Shown here piece by piece: positions 17,680-26,070 of a DNA stretch of 26,726 bases. Positions within the stretch are counted from its first letter, which is position 1. Each line of letters starts with the position of its first letter. The translations under genes were made by a program, and so were the position numbers. The DNA comes from Bremia lactucae. Taxonomy: Eukaryota; Oomycota; Peronosporomycetes; Peronosporales; Peronosporaceae. The notes below the pieces were generated by a model that was not told where the DNA came from, ran no database searches, and was given only the letters and a program-made list of their open reading frames with translations. Location: the NCBI RefSeq assembly GCF_004359215.1, contig NC_090618.1, positions 2,743,519 through 2,770,244 on the forward strand. The letters are read 5' to 3'.

Positions 17680-18620
17680 CGAATGACACCTCCCACCGCG
17701 ATACCTACTCGGCCAGCGAGGGATATCACGCGCGTAACGAGGATCCCCCAGCATCAGTTATTCCAAAAGCTTCAGCTGAAGTTTCAGTCTTTGGTAACCC
17801 TGGCGATCCTTCAAGCGAACATCGTCGAGATCCAAAGCCAGCCGCGAGACTTGACTTTCGAGATCCCCGATCCGTCGTTCAGCAGTGCTCAAATACCTGC
17901 GACTGAACGGAAGCGGGATAGGCTGCCGCGAGTAGGTAGGCAAAATCGCTGCTCCAATCGGACGCCGCCTGCACTGATGGAGGTGGCATCGGTGGTGTGC
18001 CACCAGTCACATAGACTTGTTCAATACGACTGGCTTGTGACACCGACTGGACACGTCTACGTGCCGTCGGTAGAGCTTTAAGCTTAGACTCTTCTGCGTC
18101 AAACCTATTGTGTATGATGGTCTGAACGACAGCTGGTGTACCTTTATGGGCAGCGCTCTCACGAATAGTCGCTGCGCTAGCCAGCGCAGACGACGAGACA
18201 GTGCTTTGTTGACGATGGGCAAGTTGGCCTTCGCAACGTAGGGCGTCTCCATATAAGGAACAATGGGTTAAGTCTGGACGGGCAATATAGCGCCATCATC
18301 CTTCCCCATTAGCTCGCTGTGCTCATCACTACTATAAGGTGATGGCACCGGTGTCGACTCATTGTAGTCAAGAAATGAGCGACGGATCTACATCCTCCCA
18401 GCGCAAGTGGGATGGATTGTTCAGCCCAGCTAACAGCGCGACAGCAGCATCTGTCGGCGTTGCAACTGTGGCACTAGGCGCCGGCAGCGTTTTATCGCTG
18501 CGCGTGCGCTTCGTGTGTGAGTGTGTGGGTGTCTTCGCAGACGACCCATCAGCTTTGCCACTGATGACAAAAATGTACACACACCGTACGCTAAGAGTGA
18601 TTGAGAGGACCAAAGCGGCG
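17680..18620 (-). pseudogene. Antisense reading frame of family A 3' region, copy 2
   Basis: Diverged homologue of 14151-14842, again running away from its 3' LTR on the opposite strand. From the right: DGSSAKTPTHSHTKRTRSDK (18368-18613 frame), STPVPSPYSSDEHSELMGKD, KALPTARRRVQSVSQASRIE, YVTGGTPPMPPPSVQAASDW. In a further frame it ends with a charged heptad-like segment, STAERRIGDLESQVSRLALD followed by DLDDVRLKDRQGYQRLKLQL (about 17760-17880). Stops and frameshifts break it. The coiled-coil C-terminus has the same position as in the antisense frames at 3937-4879 and 23375-24821. No known family is recognised. Confidence 0.5.
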
Positions 18621-18682
18621 CGTAAAGCTGCTCGCAGTTCCTCTCTCTACTCTGTCGAATTTAAAAATGTAAATTCGTTCTT

Positions 18683-18696
18683 AAAGAGGGGGATGG
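18683..18696 (+). other. Polypurine tract, family A
   Basis: AAAGAGGGGGATGG directly before the LTR start TGTAACGGGC on the plus strand; this marks the following LTR as a 3' LTR. Confidence 0.75.
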
Positions 18697-19249
18697 TGTA
18701 ACGGGCTAGAGTTGCCCTAATGTTACACAGTCCCCATTAAGTACATTTGGTACTTAAGGGGATGGTCAATTACTAAATAATAGTAATTAGACCCAACACT
18801 CGGGTGTGGTGCACATTTGTGACCAACCCTTGTGGATGTGATGCACATGGGTGCATTCACATTAGGAGGGATGACGCCCAGCGTCATCCATGATGACGGC
18901 TAGCGTCATCAGTTACGCGAGGTATCTATAAAGATACGCTCGCAATACATATTAAATGATATCTATAGAGATAACATTTTAATTGGTAAAAATAGGTATT
19001 TGTATTTAATTCTATTAAATATAAATCAGTCTGAAAATTACTACCTACTTGGTAAGTGCGCACGAGGAGACGGATTACCGCTCCCGTGACGACACTTTAC
19101 CGGAGTTCTTAGTGTGTTGGGTGAGGTCGCTTGCGCGCCCACCACAACTACCTCACTGCACGCAAGAGAAGCAGGTTTAACCGCTTCCTCGCTGTGCTAG
19201 GGTGTGTGCTTAAGTAGAGCGTGGCCGCATTACGATGTGCCCGCCTACA
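18697..19249 (+). repeat. Family A 3' LTR (copy 3)
   Basis: A 553-bp LTR on the plus strand from TGTAACGGGC to GCCCGCCTACA. It is very similar to the inverted LTR at 13489-14020. It contains two units of the GATGACGC/GCGTCATC palindrome. The internal side (left) holds the antisense frame and no readable pol, so the rest of this element is deleted. Confidence 0.88.
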
Positions 19250-19479
19250 CCCTCCCTTCCAAAATTCATAGCATTGTAAGCCAAGACCAGTGAGCAGGCA
19301 TTTCAGAAAGAAAACGGCCATTGTTGCCTTCTGTTGATTCAATTTCTTTGGATGATTGAAAATATTCTTTTTCTGTAAAGATGCAGCATATTGGCTCGAA
19401 ACATGGTGAACCTCCCCCGATTGCATTTCCTTGTGCAGCTTCACAACCGAAATAGTGTGTAAAAACTCAGCAGTAGTTG
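19250..19479 (-). pseudogene. Unassigned coding fragment between two LTRs
   Basis: The minus strand is open across this 230-bp segment: TTAEFLHTISVVKLHKEM, then SGEVHHVSSQYAASLQKKNI, then LKCLLTGLGLQCYEFWKG. It ends where the family A LTR at 19249 begins. It looks like part of a host or transposon gene trapped between two element ends. The protein is not recognised. Confidence 0.35.
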
Positions 19480-19981
19480 TGTAACAGCCCCGATAAATTC
19501 ACTTGGTGTAGTTAAGGATGGCCAATTACTTAAATAATGTAGTTAGACCCACCAATCGGGTGTGGTTCACATTTGTTACCACCCCTTGTGTATGTGATGC
19601 ACATAGGTGCATTCACATTACTAGGAATGACGCCTAGCGTCATCCGTTGCGCGAGGTATCTAGAAAGATATGCTCGCACTACATATAGTGTTATCGATAG
19701 AGATGACATTGTTAATTGGTAAAATAGGTATTTATATTCTATGTGATTAAATATAAATCAGTCTGAAAACTACTTTCTACTTAGTAAGTGCGCACCAGGA
19801 GCCGGATTACCGCTCCCGTGGCGACACTTTACTAGAGTACTTAGTGCGTTGGATGAGGTTGCTAACGGTCCCACCACCACTACCTCACTGCACGCAAGAG
19901 AAGCTGGTTTAACCGCTTCCTCGCTGTGCTAGGGTGTGTGTCTAAGTAAAGTGTAGCCAAATTACGACGTGCCCGCCTACA
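19480..19981 (+). repeat. Family A 5' LTR (copy 4), 5'-truncated
   Basis: A plus-strand LTR homologous to copies 1-3, ending GCCCGCCTACA at 19981 and followed by a PBS. It lacks about the first 25 bases present in copy 3 and is the most diverged copy, so it is probably the oldest. Lengths at the left edge are uncertain. Confidence 0.78.
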
Positions 19982-19983
19982 AT

Positions 19984-20001
19984 TGGTAGCACTTGAAATC
20001 C
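19984..20001 (+). other. Primer-binding site, family A
   Basis: TGGTAGCACTTGAAATCC, two bases after the LTR end; identical to the site at 2704-2721. Confidence 0.65.
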
Positions 20002-20091
20002 TTCCCACGACGCGCATCTCCGCGTGTGTACGTGATGATGAGCCTCAACATCGATTGGTCTCATTTCCCCCACCTCTCCAAATATCGTCGG

Positions 20092-20443
20092 ATGGTAGCA
20101 GGGCTTATGGCGCAGGGACTTGGTGAACAAGCCCTGGCCAGGCTCCTGGGCAGTCTTCCTGAGCAGTTGCTCAGGTGCAGCAGTTTAAGGCATTCGTGTT
20201 CGGACAGCGGAGAGCCGCATCCGAGGCATAAGGCCATGCTGCGGTGGACTCCGTCCCTCAGATTCAGATTGAGTTTAGGCGAGAGTAGGCTCGGTGCAAA
20301 CTCACAACAGGACTGTTGACAGTCCAACCGTATCATTCGAGACCCATTCGGATGGACCTACCCAAGTTTGATGGAACTGCAGCGCACACGATTGTCCGCT
20401 AGCTGTTAGCCGTAGAGCAATGCGGTGTCGCGCAGCTCATCGA
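20092..20443 (+). pseudogene. Family A Gag, second copy (partial)
   Basis: From ATG at 20092: MVAGLMAQGLGEQALARLLG, the same N-terminus as the gag at 2610. A frameshift follows at the PEQ codons (about 20166), after which FGQRRAASEA and PKFDGTAAHTIVR are read in another frame. A TAG replaces the expected Trp codon at about 20400. It is cut by the run of N at 20444. Because of the shift and the stop it would give only a short peptide. Confidence 0.82.
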
Positions 20444-20543
20444 NNNNNNNNNNNNNNNNNNNNNNNNNNNNNNNNNNNNNNNNNNNNNNNNNNNNNNNNN
20501 NNNNNNNNNNNNNNNNNNNNNNNNNNNNNNNNNNNNNNNNNNN
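20444..20543. other. Assembly gap (100 N)
   Basis: Exactly 100 unknown bases between a plus-strand family A gag and a minus-strand family C integrase. Gap length is probably a placeholder; the order and orientation of the two sides depend on scaffolding. Confidence 0.98.
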
Positions 20544-20925
20544 TGACCCATTTGTAAAGTTGGGCCACCGATAAATCTGGCTTACAGAGCTGTAGGTCTT
20601 TTCTCTACCGAGGTGACCACCAAGGACAGTATCATGTGCCTTGTATAGGATTCCGTACATCAGATTCCCATCATGAGGAACAACGACCCGAGTATTATCT
20701 GCAGCGTCCGCGCATAAAGCAACAGGTCGTTTTCGATACAAGTTCAAAGTAATCTTGCACGAAAACGTGCCGACAATTTAGAACCTGATTCAGTGCTCTG
20801 TAGAGCTCGCAGCAGAGCTACACACTCATCCTGGGCGTAAGCCGAACTGATTAATTCAGTAATAGACGACGTCATAGTCGTTAGATGAGAGAGCTCATAA
20901 TCCGGCCTGCATGATAACGCATCGA
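20544..20925 (-). pseudogene. Family C integrase N-terminal region, copy 2
   Basis: Second copy of the region at about 5900-6288: tether DALSCRPDYELSHLTT, then RVVVPHDGNLMYGILYKAHD, and the zinc-binding start HDTVLGGHLGREKTYSSVSQ, up to the gap. Here GHLGRE is preceded by LG where copy 1 has LN. The core is lost in the gap. It joins the inverted RNase H segment at 20926. Confidence 0.85.
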
Positions 20926-21469
20926 CCAAAAGTATTTGCGTAAGTGGTTGGGTCCCGCCAAACGCTTTACACAAATATAGCGACAAATACGCTGATATGG
21001 CTACGCCATTCTCTAATCTCCTTAAAAAGGAGCTGGACTAGCACATATCATAATGCTTTTTAAGCAGTTAGGGATAGTTTTATCCATGCCCCGATTTTGT
21101 CATTGCCAGATCGAAATTGGCCTTTCAGTGTCGTCTATGACGCATCGAATTTTTTCATTGGCAGTGCTCTTTTACAAACGGATGATGATGGGCGTGAAAG
21201 TGTAACTGCGTTCGAGCCTAGACAGCTTTAAAGCTGCGGAAAAGGATACCCAGGACATGACAAAGATGCACTTGCAATAAAGTATGCTCTTAATAAATTC
21301 AGAGTTCATCTGCTAGGCTCTAAGCCTTTTGTGGTATATACAGATCACGCGTTGTTACGCACTGCGACTAAGTCGCCCCATCTCTCACAGAGAATGACCT
21401 GATGGTTGTCCTTTTTCGCCAAATACAACCTCGAGGTGAATTATAAGCCGGACAAGCAGAAAACGTTGG
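20926..21469 (+). pseudogene. Family C RNase H segment, inverted, copy 2
   Basis: Same flipped RT-connection and RNase H segment as 6289-6831, with the same breakpoints: CCAAAAGTATT at 20926-20936 and a mutated partner AAAACGTTGG at 21460-21469. By eye the two segments are about 97% identical. They share the in-frame stop after the AFEPRQL codons and the loss of frame that follows. It is non-functional. Confidence 0.87.
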
Positions 21470-22200
21470 CTCTTAGGAACCGGCCAATCTACTATGGCTT
21501 TTATCTAAGCGGGATTCGCTCTAAAGCCTCGCCTTCCAATGAAGCACCCTAAAAAAGATTTGTTTTTTGCGCCAGAAATGCATTTAGATGCACTGGCATA
21601 CAATAAAGGTGCGCATTCATTCGGGTACTGGTCGCAAATGGTCTAAATGGTTTTCCATATCCAACCGACCCTGCTCCGCACGACTATGGACAAAAATGTC
21701 AATAAAATAGGTATGTACATAACCTCGATGAGGGCGGAACAGTTGCGTCACTAAGCAATTAAATGTTGCCGGGGTATTGGAAGCCCTTGTGGCATAACCC
21801 ACCACTCCCATAGCATACCGCTTGGGGTGCTAATCTCTGTAAGCGGAATATCGCTAGCTTGCAAGGCAGTTGGTAATAACCATCGACTAAGTCAAGTGCA
21901 CTATACATTGTACATCTCACCATACTGTTCTGAAGAAGATCCTTTCTAGGAATGGAAATTTGTGCTGGTAAAGTGGCAGCATTAAGCTTATCATAAACAT
22001 GTACAATGCGTCAGTTACCTTGTGGCTTTTTGACACAAAATGTTAGTGTCGAATAGGGAGATTTGCTCTCTCGTACCATTCCAGCCTTATGTTTAGCACG
22101 GAAGAATCGTCAAAGACGTCACACTGTTCCTTTGGTTAAGGACACTGTCGTGTAACATAGTATTTGGTTCCAGGAACCAAGTCAATTTCATGACGGAATG
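21470..22200 (-). pseudogene. Family C reverse transcriptase, copy 2
   Basis: RT pieces matching 6832-7600. They include SNTPATFNCLVTQLFRPHRG and the catalytic box YFIDIFVHSRAEQ (frame 21617-21811), where the first Asp of the YFDD motif is replaced by Ile. The connection KCISGAKNKSFLGC-like codons with IVDWPVPK near 21475-21600 are also present. Many frameshifts; dead. Confidence 0.82.
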
Positions 22201-22618
22201 CTCCATCCGGGGTAAAACAGATGGTAGATTGGTACATACCACATCTTGAAACTCCTTCATCAAGGAATAAAATGGATCCGTTATATCTTTAAAGATCAAT
22301 GATCGACTTCGCGCACTAAGCGCAGCTTTTGTGGCATCAAGGATAGCTTCGTCCAGAAGTGACGATATGTTTGATTCAATCGTTGGTCGAATGACCATTA
22401 TCTTAGATAAGGCGCCAGTCTTAAGGGCTCGATCGCATTCATCAACAGACATTTCGTTTAGCTTTAAAAGAGCATATAATGGAGGGTTGGCTCAAGGCTC
22501 AGTTCTCCCTCGGTGTGCCGGTTACACTATTCACAAGCGTACGCAATTGCTCGCTCGTAACACTTTGTGAGGGCACAGACGCTTCGCGTCTACCCCGTTT
22601 TGGAGTAAGGACAATACG
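22201..22618 (-). pseudogene. Family C linker and RT entry, copy 2
   Basis: The frame 22452-22093 reads MSVDECDRALKTGALSKIMV and SLMKEFQDVVCTNLPSVLP, matching the first copy at about 7560-7830. The element is cut at 22618 by the family B LTR. In the first copy the corresponding sequence continues past the homologous point (about 7987), which identifies the insertion site. Confidence 0.8.
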
Positions 22619-23046
22619 TGTTATGGGGCACTACGACTTGTACTGCTTAAGTACAAGTCCACTTCGTACTGCTTCAGTTGCGAGTGGTGCGTTACGTCAC
22701 TTCACGTACACTGGTACGTGCAGAGAAGACTTCTCTTTAAGTCAACTACCTTAAAGAGGGTTAACTGAAAACTGTATTAATATAACTAAGTTTTTCTTCG
22801 TTCTATCTGTTAATGCTAGCTTAATTATAAACTAATACTCAATATGCAATTGAAATCTTATCTGTCTCTCTCTTTGTTTACGCTTACAGCTGATTGGTCT
22901 GCGAAATAAATAGATATAACGGTCTATACCTTTAATGGATAAGATTTCTGAGCATTACTATATATAGTAGTATTAACTACCTTAAAGATAATATATTAAT
23001 TAACAACCTTTAAGTGTTAAACTCATGTAACGATACACCCGTTACA
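22619..23046 (-). repeat. Family B 3' LTR
   Basis: A 428-bp LTR. The minus strand starts TGTAACGGGTG at 23046 and ends at 22619 with CATAACA, one or two substitutions from the CGTTACA of the other family B LTR. A purine tract lies upstream on the minus strand, and the pol of the same family ends further right. It carries one unit of the 26-bp repeat that is expanded at 16740-16869. Its outer edge interrupts the family C copy. Confidence 0.85.
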
Positions 23047-23060
23047 TCATTCCTCCCTTA
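23047..23060 (-). other. Polypurine tract, family B
   Basis: The minus strand reads TAAGGGAGGAATGA directly before the LTR start; purine-rich except for the T residues. Confidence 0.65.
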
Positions 23061-23374
23061 AACGACAATCACTCTGACTGTCATTGGGTTGAGTGGTCAC
23101 TATGAGAAAACTTAATTAAAATGATGTTGATAGGTCAGAACCATCATTTTAAATTCTTCCGCATGACTAACAAGTCAATGCGGTACTGATAGTACTGAGC
23201 CTTCGGCTGCGGTCCATGCAGCCGCGGGTGACGCAATATTGTCTCTTGCGGCAAACGTTCCCTGCCTTTGTATCTTCTTCTCGCGCAACACTAGATGTTG
23301 CGGGTCCACGTGGTGATTCACCACGTGAACACAACCTCTCTTTATAGGTCGACTACGAATGCGAGTCGAACGAA
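23061..23374. other. Leader of the antisense frame, rich in hairpins
   Basis: No gene. It holds several perfect inverted repeats: AAAATGATG/CATCATTTT (23118-23126 with 23142-23150), CCGCAT/ATGCGG and GGCTGC/GCAGCC around 23160-23220, CAACA/TGTTG, and CACGTGGTGA/TCACCACGTG (23307-23316 with 23318-23327). It lies between the 3' LTR and the start of the antisense reading frame, so it would be the 5' leader of that frame if transcribed from the LTR side. Confidence 0.5.
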
Positions 23375-24821
23375 ATGGCTGACTCGGGGAGAATAGAACA
23401 GTCGCCTGGTAGACGTCAGGCGGCTGACTATGAGCCTTCGAAAGAGAGGGCTCATTCTGATAGACGAGTTAGTAGTCTGTTTGGTTCCGACGATGAGGAT
23501 GATTCCTCATCGCCCGTTCCGTCTCCCGTGCGGTCACCTGCACGTGTTTCTGTGCAAGGTGTTGACGATGGCGTAAGCCATCGTAAGAAAAGTTCTTGTG
23601 GTACCCCTGCTTCAGTGGGTACCGCTTAGGGGAGTGAAGAAATTAAAATATCCCGACTCGCCTCTGAGACGAAGCCGTGGCTTTTGCCCGAACGGCTAGT
23701 CAATAGTTTGTCTATAGAGACTACTCCTCACAATAAATATCCCTTTTTTTGCGATTAAGCTACATGAACTTGATCCCAGCGCGAAGAACTTTCGCACTGA
23801 TAATGATTTTTATCTTAATGCTTTTCGATGGTCTAGTGGCAACAATAGGCGAGATAAGGTCTCGCTTATGGAGCGCGTTCATTCGCAATGTCAAAGATAT
23901 TGGATGCGAAGCCTGGCTTCAAAACCTTAACGCGATTCGCGTTAAGTTTAAGAAACGAACTCCAACCGGTGAAAAGTATAAATTGCATCGGTTGTCACGT
24001 GAGGCAGGATTCCATGCCTCACGTGGGGTGATCCCTGTCCGTGTTGTGTTGACAACACAACGCGAGTAAAAGGGGATATCTATTCCCTTTCGTCGCCCTG
24101 GGGAAGAGCTCGCAATTCTATCGAGATGCGCGATGCGATTGACGTATTGCAATCGATTTACAGGCGCCAGAGATGCGTGCTTTCCGATGGACTTTTTGAA
24201 CCATCGGGTGGGTCTCGTCATACTGACGGACGAGGCCCTCAACGTCAGCAATCAGCTGAAAACGAGGCTCCCAGCTGTCATGTGAAGGTGGATAACCGCG
24301 CCAGCGAACACGATAACTCGTTCGCTGCCCCTTCACATCACGGTGGTTTTGAATACGTTCCAAAAAGATACGACGACCACCGTCGGAATTCGCCAATGGT
24401 TGTGGCGGAGGATGAATAATTCGATCCGAACCGTGTGTCGGATCTAGAGTTGAAAATCGACAAAATCGATCGCTACCTCCATGATTTGGAGGAGGGACTT
24501 GACCAGGAGCGCGGCAAGCGTCGCTAGTTGGAGCAGACGGTGCAGGCTCACCAAATCGAACGGTTGGAAGACCGTTCGAAGAGTGCGTATTCCATGTTGG
24601 AGTACGAGCGGAAGTATCATGCTGTTCGCGATGAGCTGTCGTCAGCTCATCGTAATTTTGAGGATATTCGGAACCGGCATGAGAAACTCCAGGTTCAACA
24701 GGAGAATCTGGTTCGCGATCACAAAAATTTTATAGGGATTCTTGAAAAGGGTGGTCAGATCCGTCCTCGGAAGAAACCGCGTACTGATGGTACAAGCGGA
24801 GCCGACCAACATAAAACGTAG
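23375..24821 (+). pseudogene. Antisense coiled-coil reading frame of family B element
   Basis: A long reading frame opposite to the element's own pol, starting MADSGRIEQSPGRRQAADYE about 330 bp from the 3' LTR. Its first 84 codons are Ser/Arg/Asp-rich with SLFGSDDEDDSSSPVPSPVR. After a TAG and a frameshift at a T-run (about 23742-23749) come KLHELDPSAKNFRTDNDFYL and RDKVSLMERVHSQCQRYWMR. Further on, in one frame apart from two stops (TAA 24417, TAG 24525), the C-terminus is a strong coiled coil: LELKIDKIDRYLHDLEEGL, YERKYHAVRDELSSAHRNF, then a basic tail PRKKPRTDG. It ends at 24821, where the GPF module of integrase ends on the other strand. It overlaps the chromodomain codons. No family is recognised. 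It is broken here, by about four lesions. Confidence 0.55.
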
Positions 24822-25320
24822 AATGCGTTCGCATTCTACGTGGCAATTCGATTGTGTACGCATTGCCCCCGCGATGCAGTACACGGAAAGGACCAATGAA
24901 CTTGGGTGGTAGTTTACTGCTACCCACATTAGTGACTAATCGCTAAGGTAAGTTTACCGTAGAGTAGCACTAGGTCATTAGCTTTAAATGAATGAACATT
25001 ACCTCTTTCATGTTTGTCTACATTCCGTTTCTGACGGTCCACTGCGTAAGCAAAGGAATCCTGAACGAAACGGATTATTGATTCTCGAATTAGCAGAAAC
25101 TCTCTGCTAACTCATTTGTTTTATCATTTTCAGTACGCTTAGTGCGTACTGCCATGAGATCATTCTCATTTTCGATGTCGATTTCTTCGACATCGACATC
25201 ACTCGCGTCGTTGTTATTTTCGACGCGTGATGAGCATGAGCCAGAATTGGTTTTACTCGTGCGAGGCCACCCCCCCAAACTAGAGGATCTCTCTCATCGG
25301 GTAGGTATGCGAGGATGACG
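24118..25320 (-). pseudogene. Family B integrase C-terminus: GPF module and chromodomain
   Basis: C-terminal end of the family B polyprotein. From the right: an acidic linker (NDASDVDVEEIDIENENDLM, about 25150-25210); DSFAYAVDRQKRNVDKHERG-like codons (about 25010-25070); the GPF module PPKFIGPFRVLHRGGNAYTI with ELPRRMRTHSTFYVGRLRLY (about 24800-24910); a Pro/Ser-rich linker; and the chromodomain RIFLERIQNHRDVKGQRTSY with VRWRGYPPSHDSWEPRFQLI (about 24230-24370). Chromodomains steer chromovirus integration to marked chromatin. The aromatic and Trp positions of the fold are kept. Frameshifts separate the GPF part from the chromodomain, so the chain is broken. Confidence 0.88.
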
Positions 25321-26070
25321 TTAGCCAATCACAAAGAACTTTGTATGCGTTGTAGACGCATGCACCGAATTATTGATGGCGAATTCGACCATCGGTAAAA
25401 ACTCGCTCCAATTCGGATACGATTGGACGTAAACTCGAAGTATCTCTTCGAGGACGCGATTTACACGTTCTGTCTGACCATCCGTTCCTGGGTGATAAGA
25501 TGTTGACATAGTCAACAGTGTTCAAAGAGATCAGAACACGGATTGCCAGAACTCAGCCGTAAACCGTGGATCTCTATCCGAGACCAATTCACGGGGTAAA
25601 CCAAGAAGTTTGAATACCGTGCCAATAAAGAAAAGGGCACAACCCGGAGCCATAATCGAATCTGGTACCGCAGCAAGATATACCATCTTGCTGAATCTAT
25701 CTAAAAAAACAAGGATTCCATTGTTTATATGATCGTCTTCGGGAAATCCAAAGACGAACTCCATAGATACGGACTGCCAACACTCTGACGGAAGTGGTAG
25801 AGGTTGAAGAGGTGCACGGGATGAAAGGCTACGCTTCACCCGTTGATATACCTCGCAAGCACGAATGTACTTGCGCACGAATGTACTTGCGCACGAACTG
25901 ATACTGGCGGGGCCAGTAAAGGCGCGACTTACTGTGAGGTAAGTCTTCTCACGTCCACGATGTCCACTTTTTGGAGCATGGATACACTCATACATGATGC
26001 GCAAGCGCAAATTATTGTGAGTCGGGACGACGACACGTGGAGTGTCGCCGGTAACGGCTGTGTAATACAA
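25321..26070 (-). pseudogene. Family B integrase catalytic core, mutated
   Basis: Zinc-binding start with HAPKSGHRGREKTYLTVSR and RACEVYQRVK: the last Cys of the HHCC set is Tyr (codon at 25848-25850). The core reads ECWQSVSMEFVFGFPED, where the usual first catalytic Asp (MDF in related elements) is Glu (codon 25759-25761). LVSDRDPRFTAEFWQSVF has the second Asp. A stop follows, and the third acid sits in a separate frame, GTDGQTERVNRVLEEILR (25515-25321). A 16-bp tandem duplication (25861-25892) also distorts the zinc region. At least four defects make it inactive. Confidence 0.88.
25861..25892. repeat. 16-bp tandem duplication in integrase
   Basis: ACGAATGTACTTGCGC occurs twice in a row (25861-25876 and 25877-25892), then the next copy begins (ACGAA). 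The 16-bp length shifts the integrase frame. It looks like a recent slippage event. Confidence 0.95.

Noticed and set aside
17683..18081. 132-codon plus-strand frame
   Set aside because: Opposite the antisense frame whose peptides are conserved at 14151-14842; judged to be its shadow.
19148..19444. A 98-codon minus-strand protein as one gene
   Set aside because: Its last third is encoded by the family A LTR; only the part between the LTRs is treated as a fragment.
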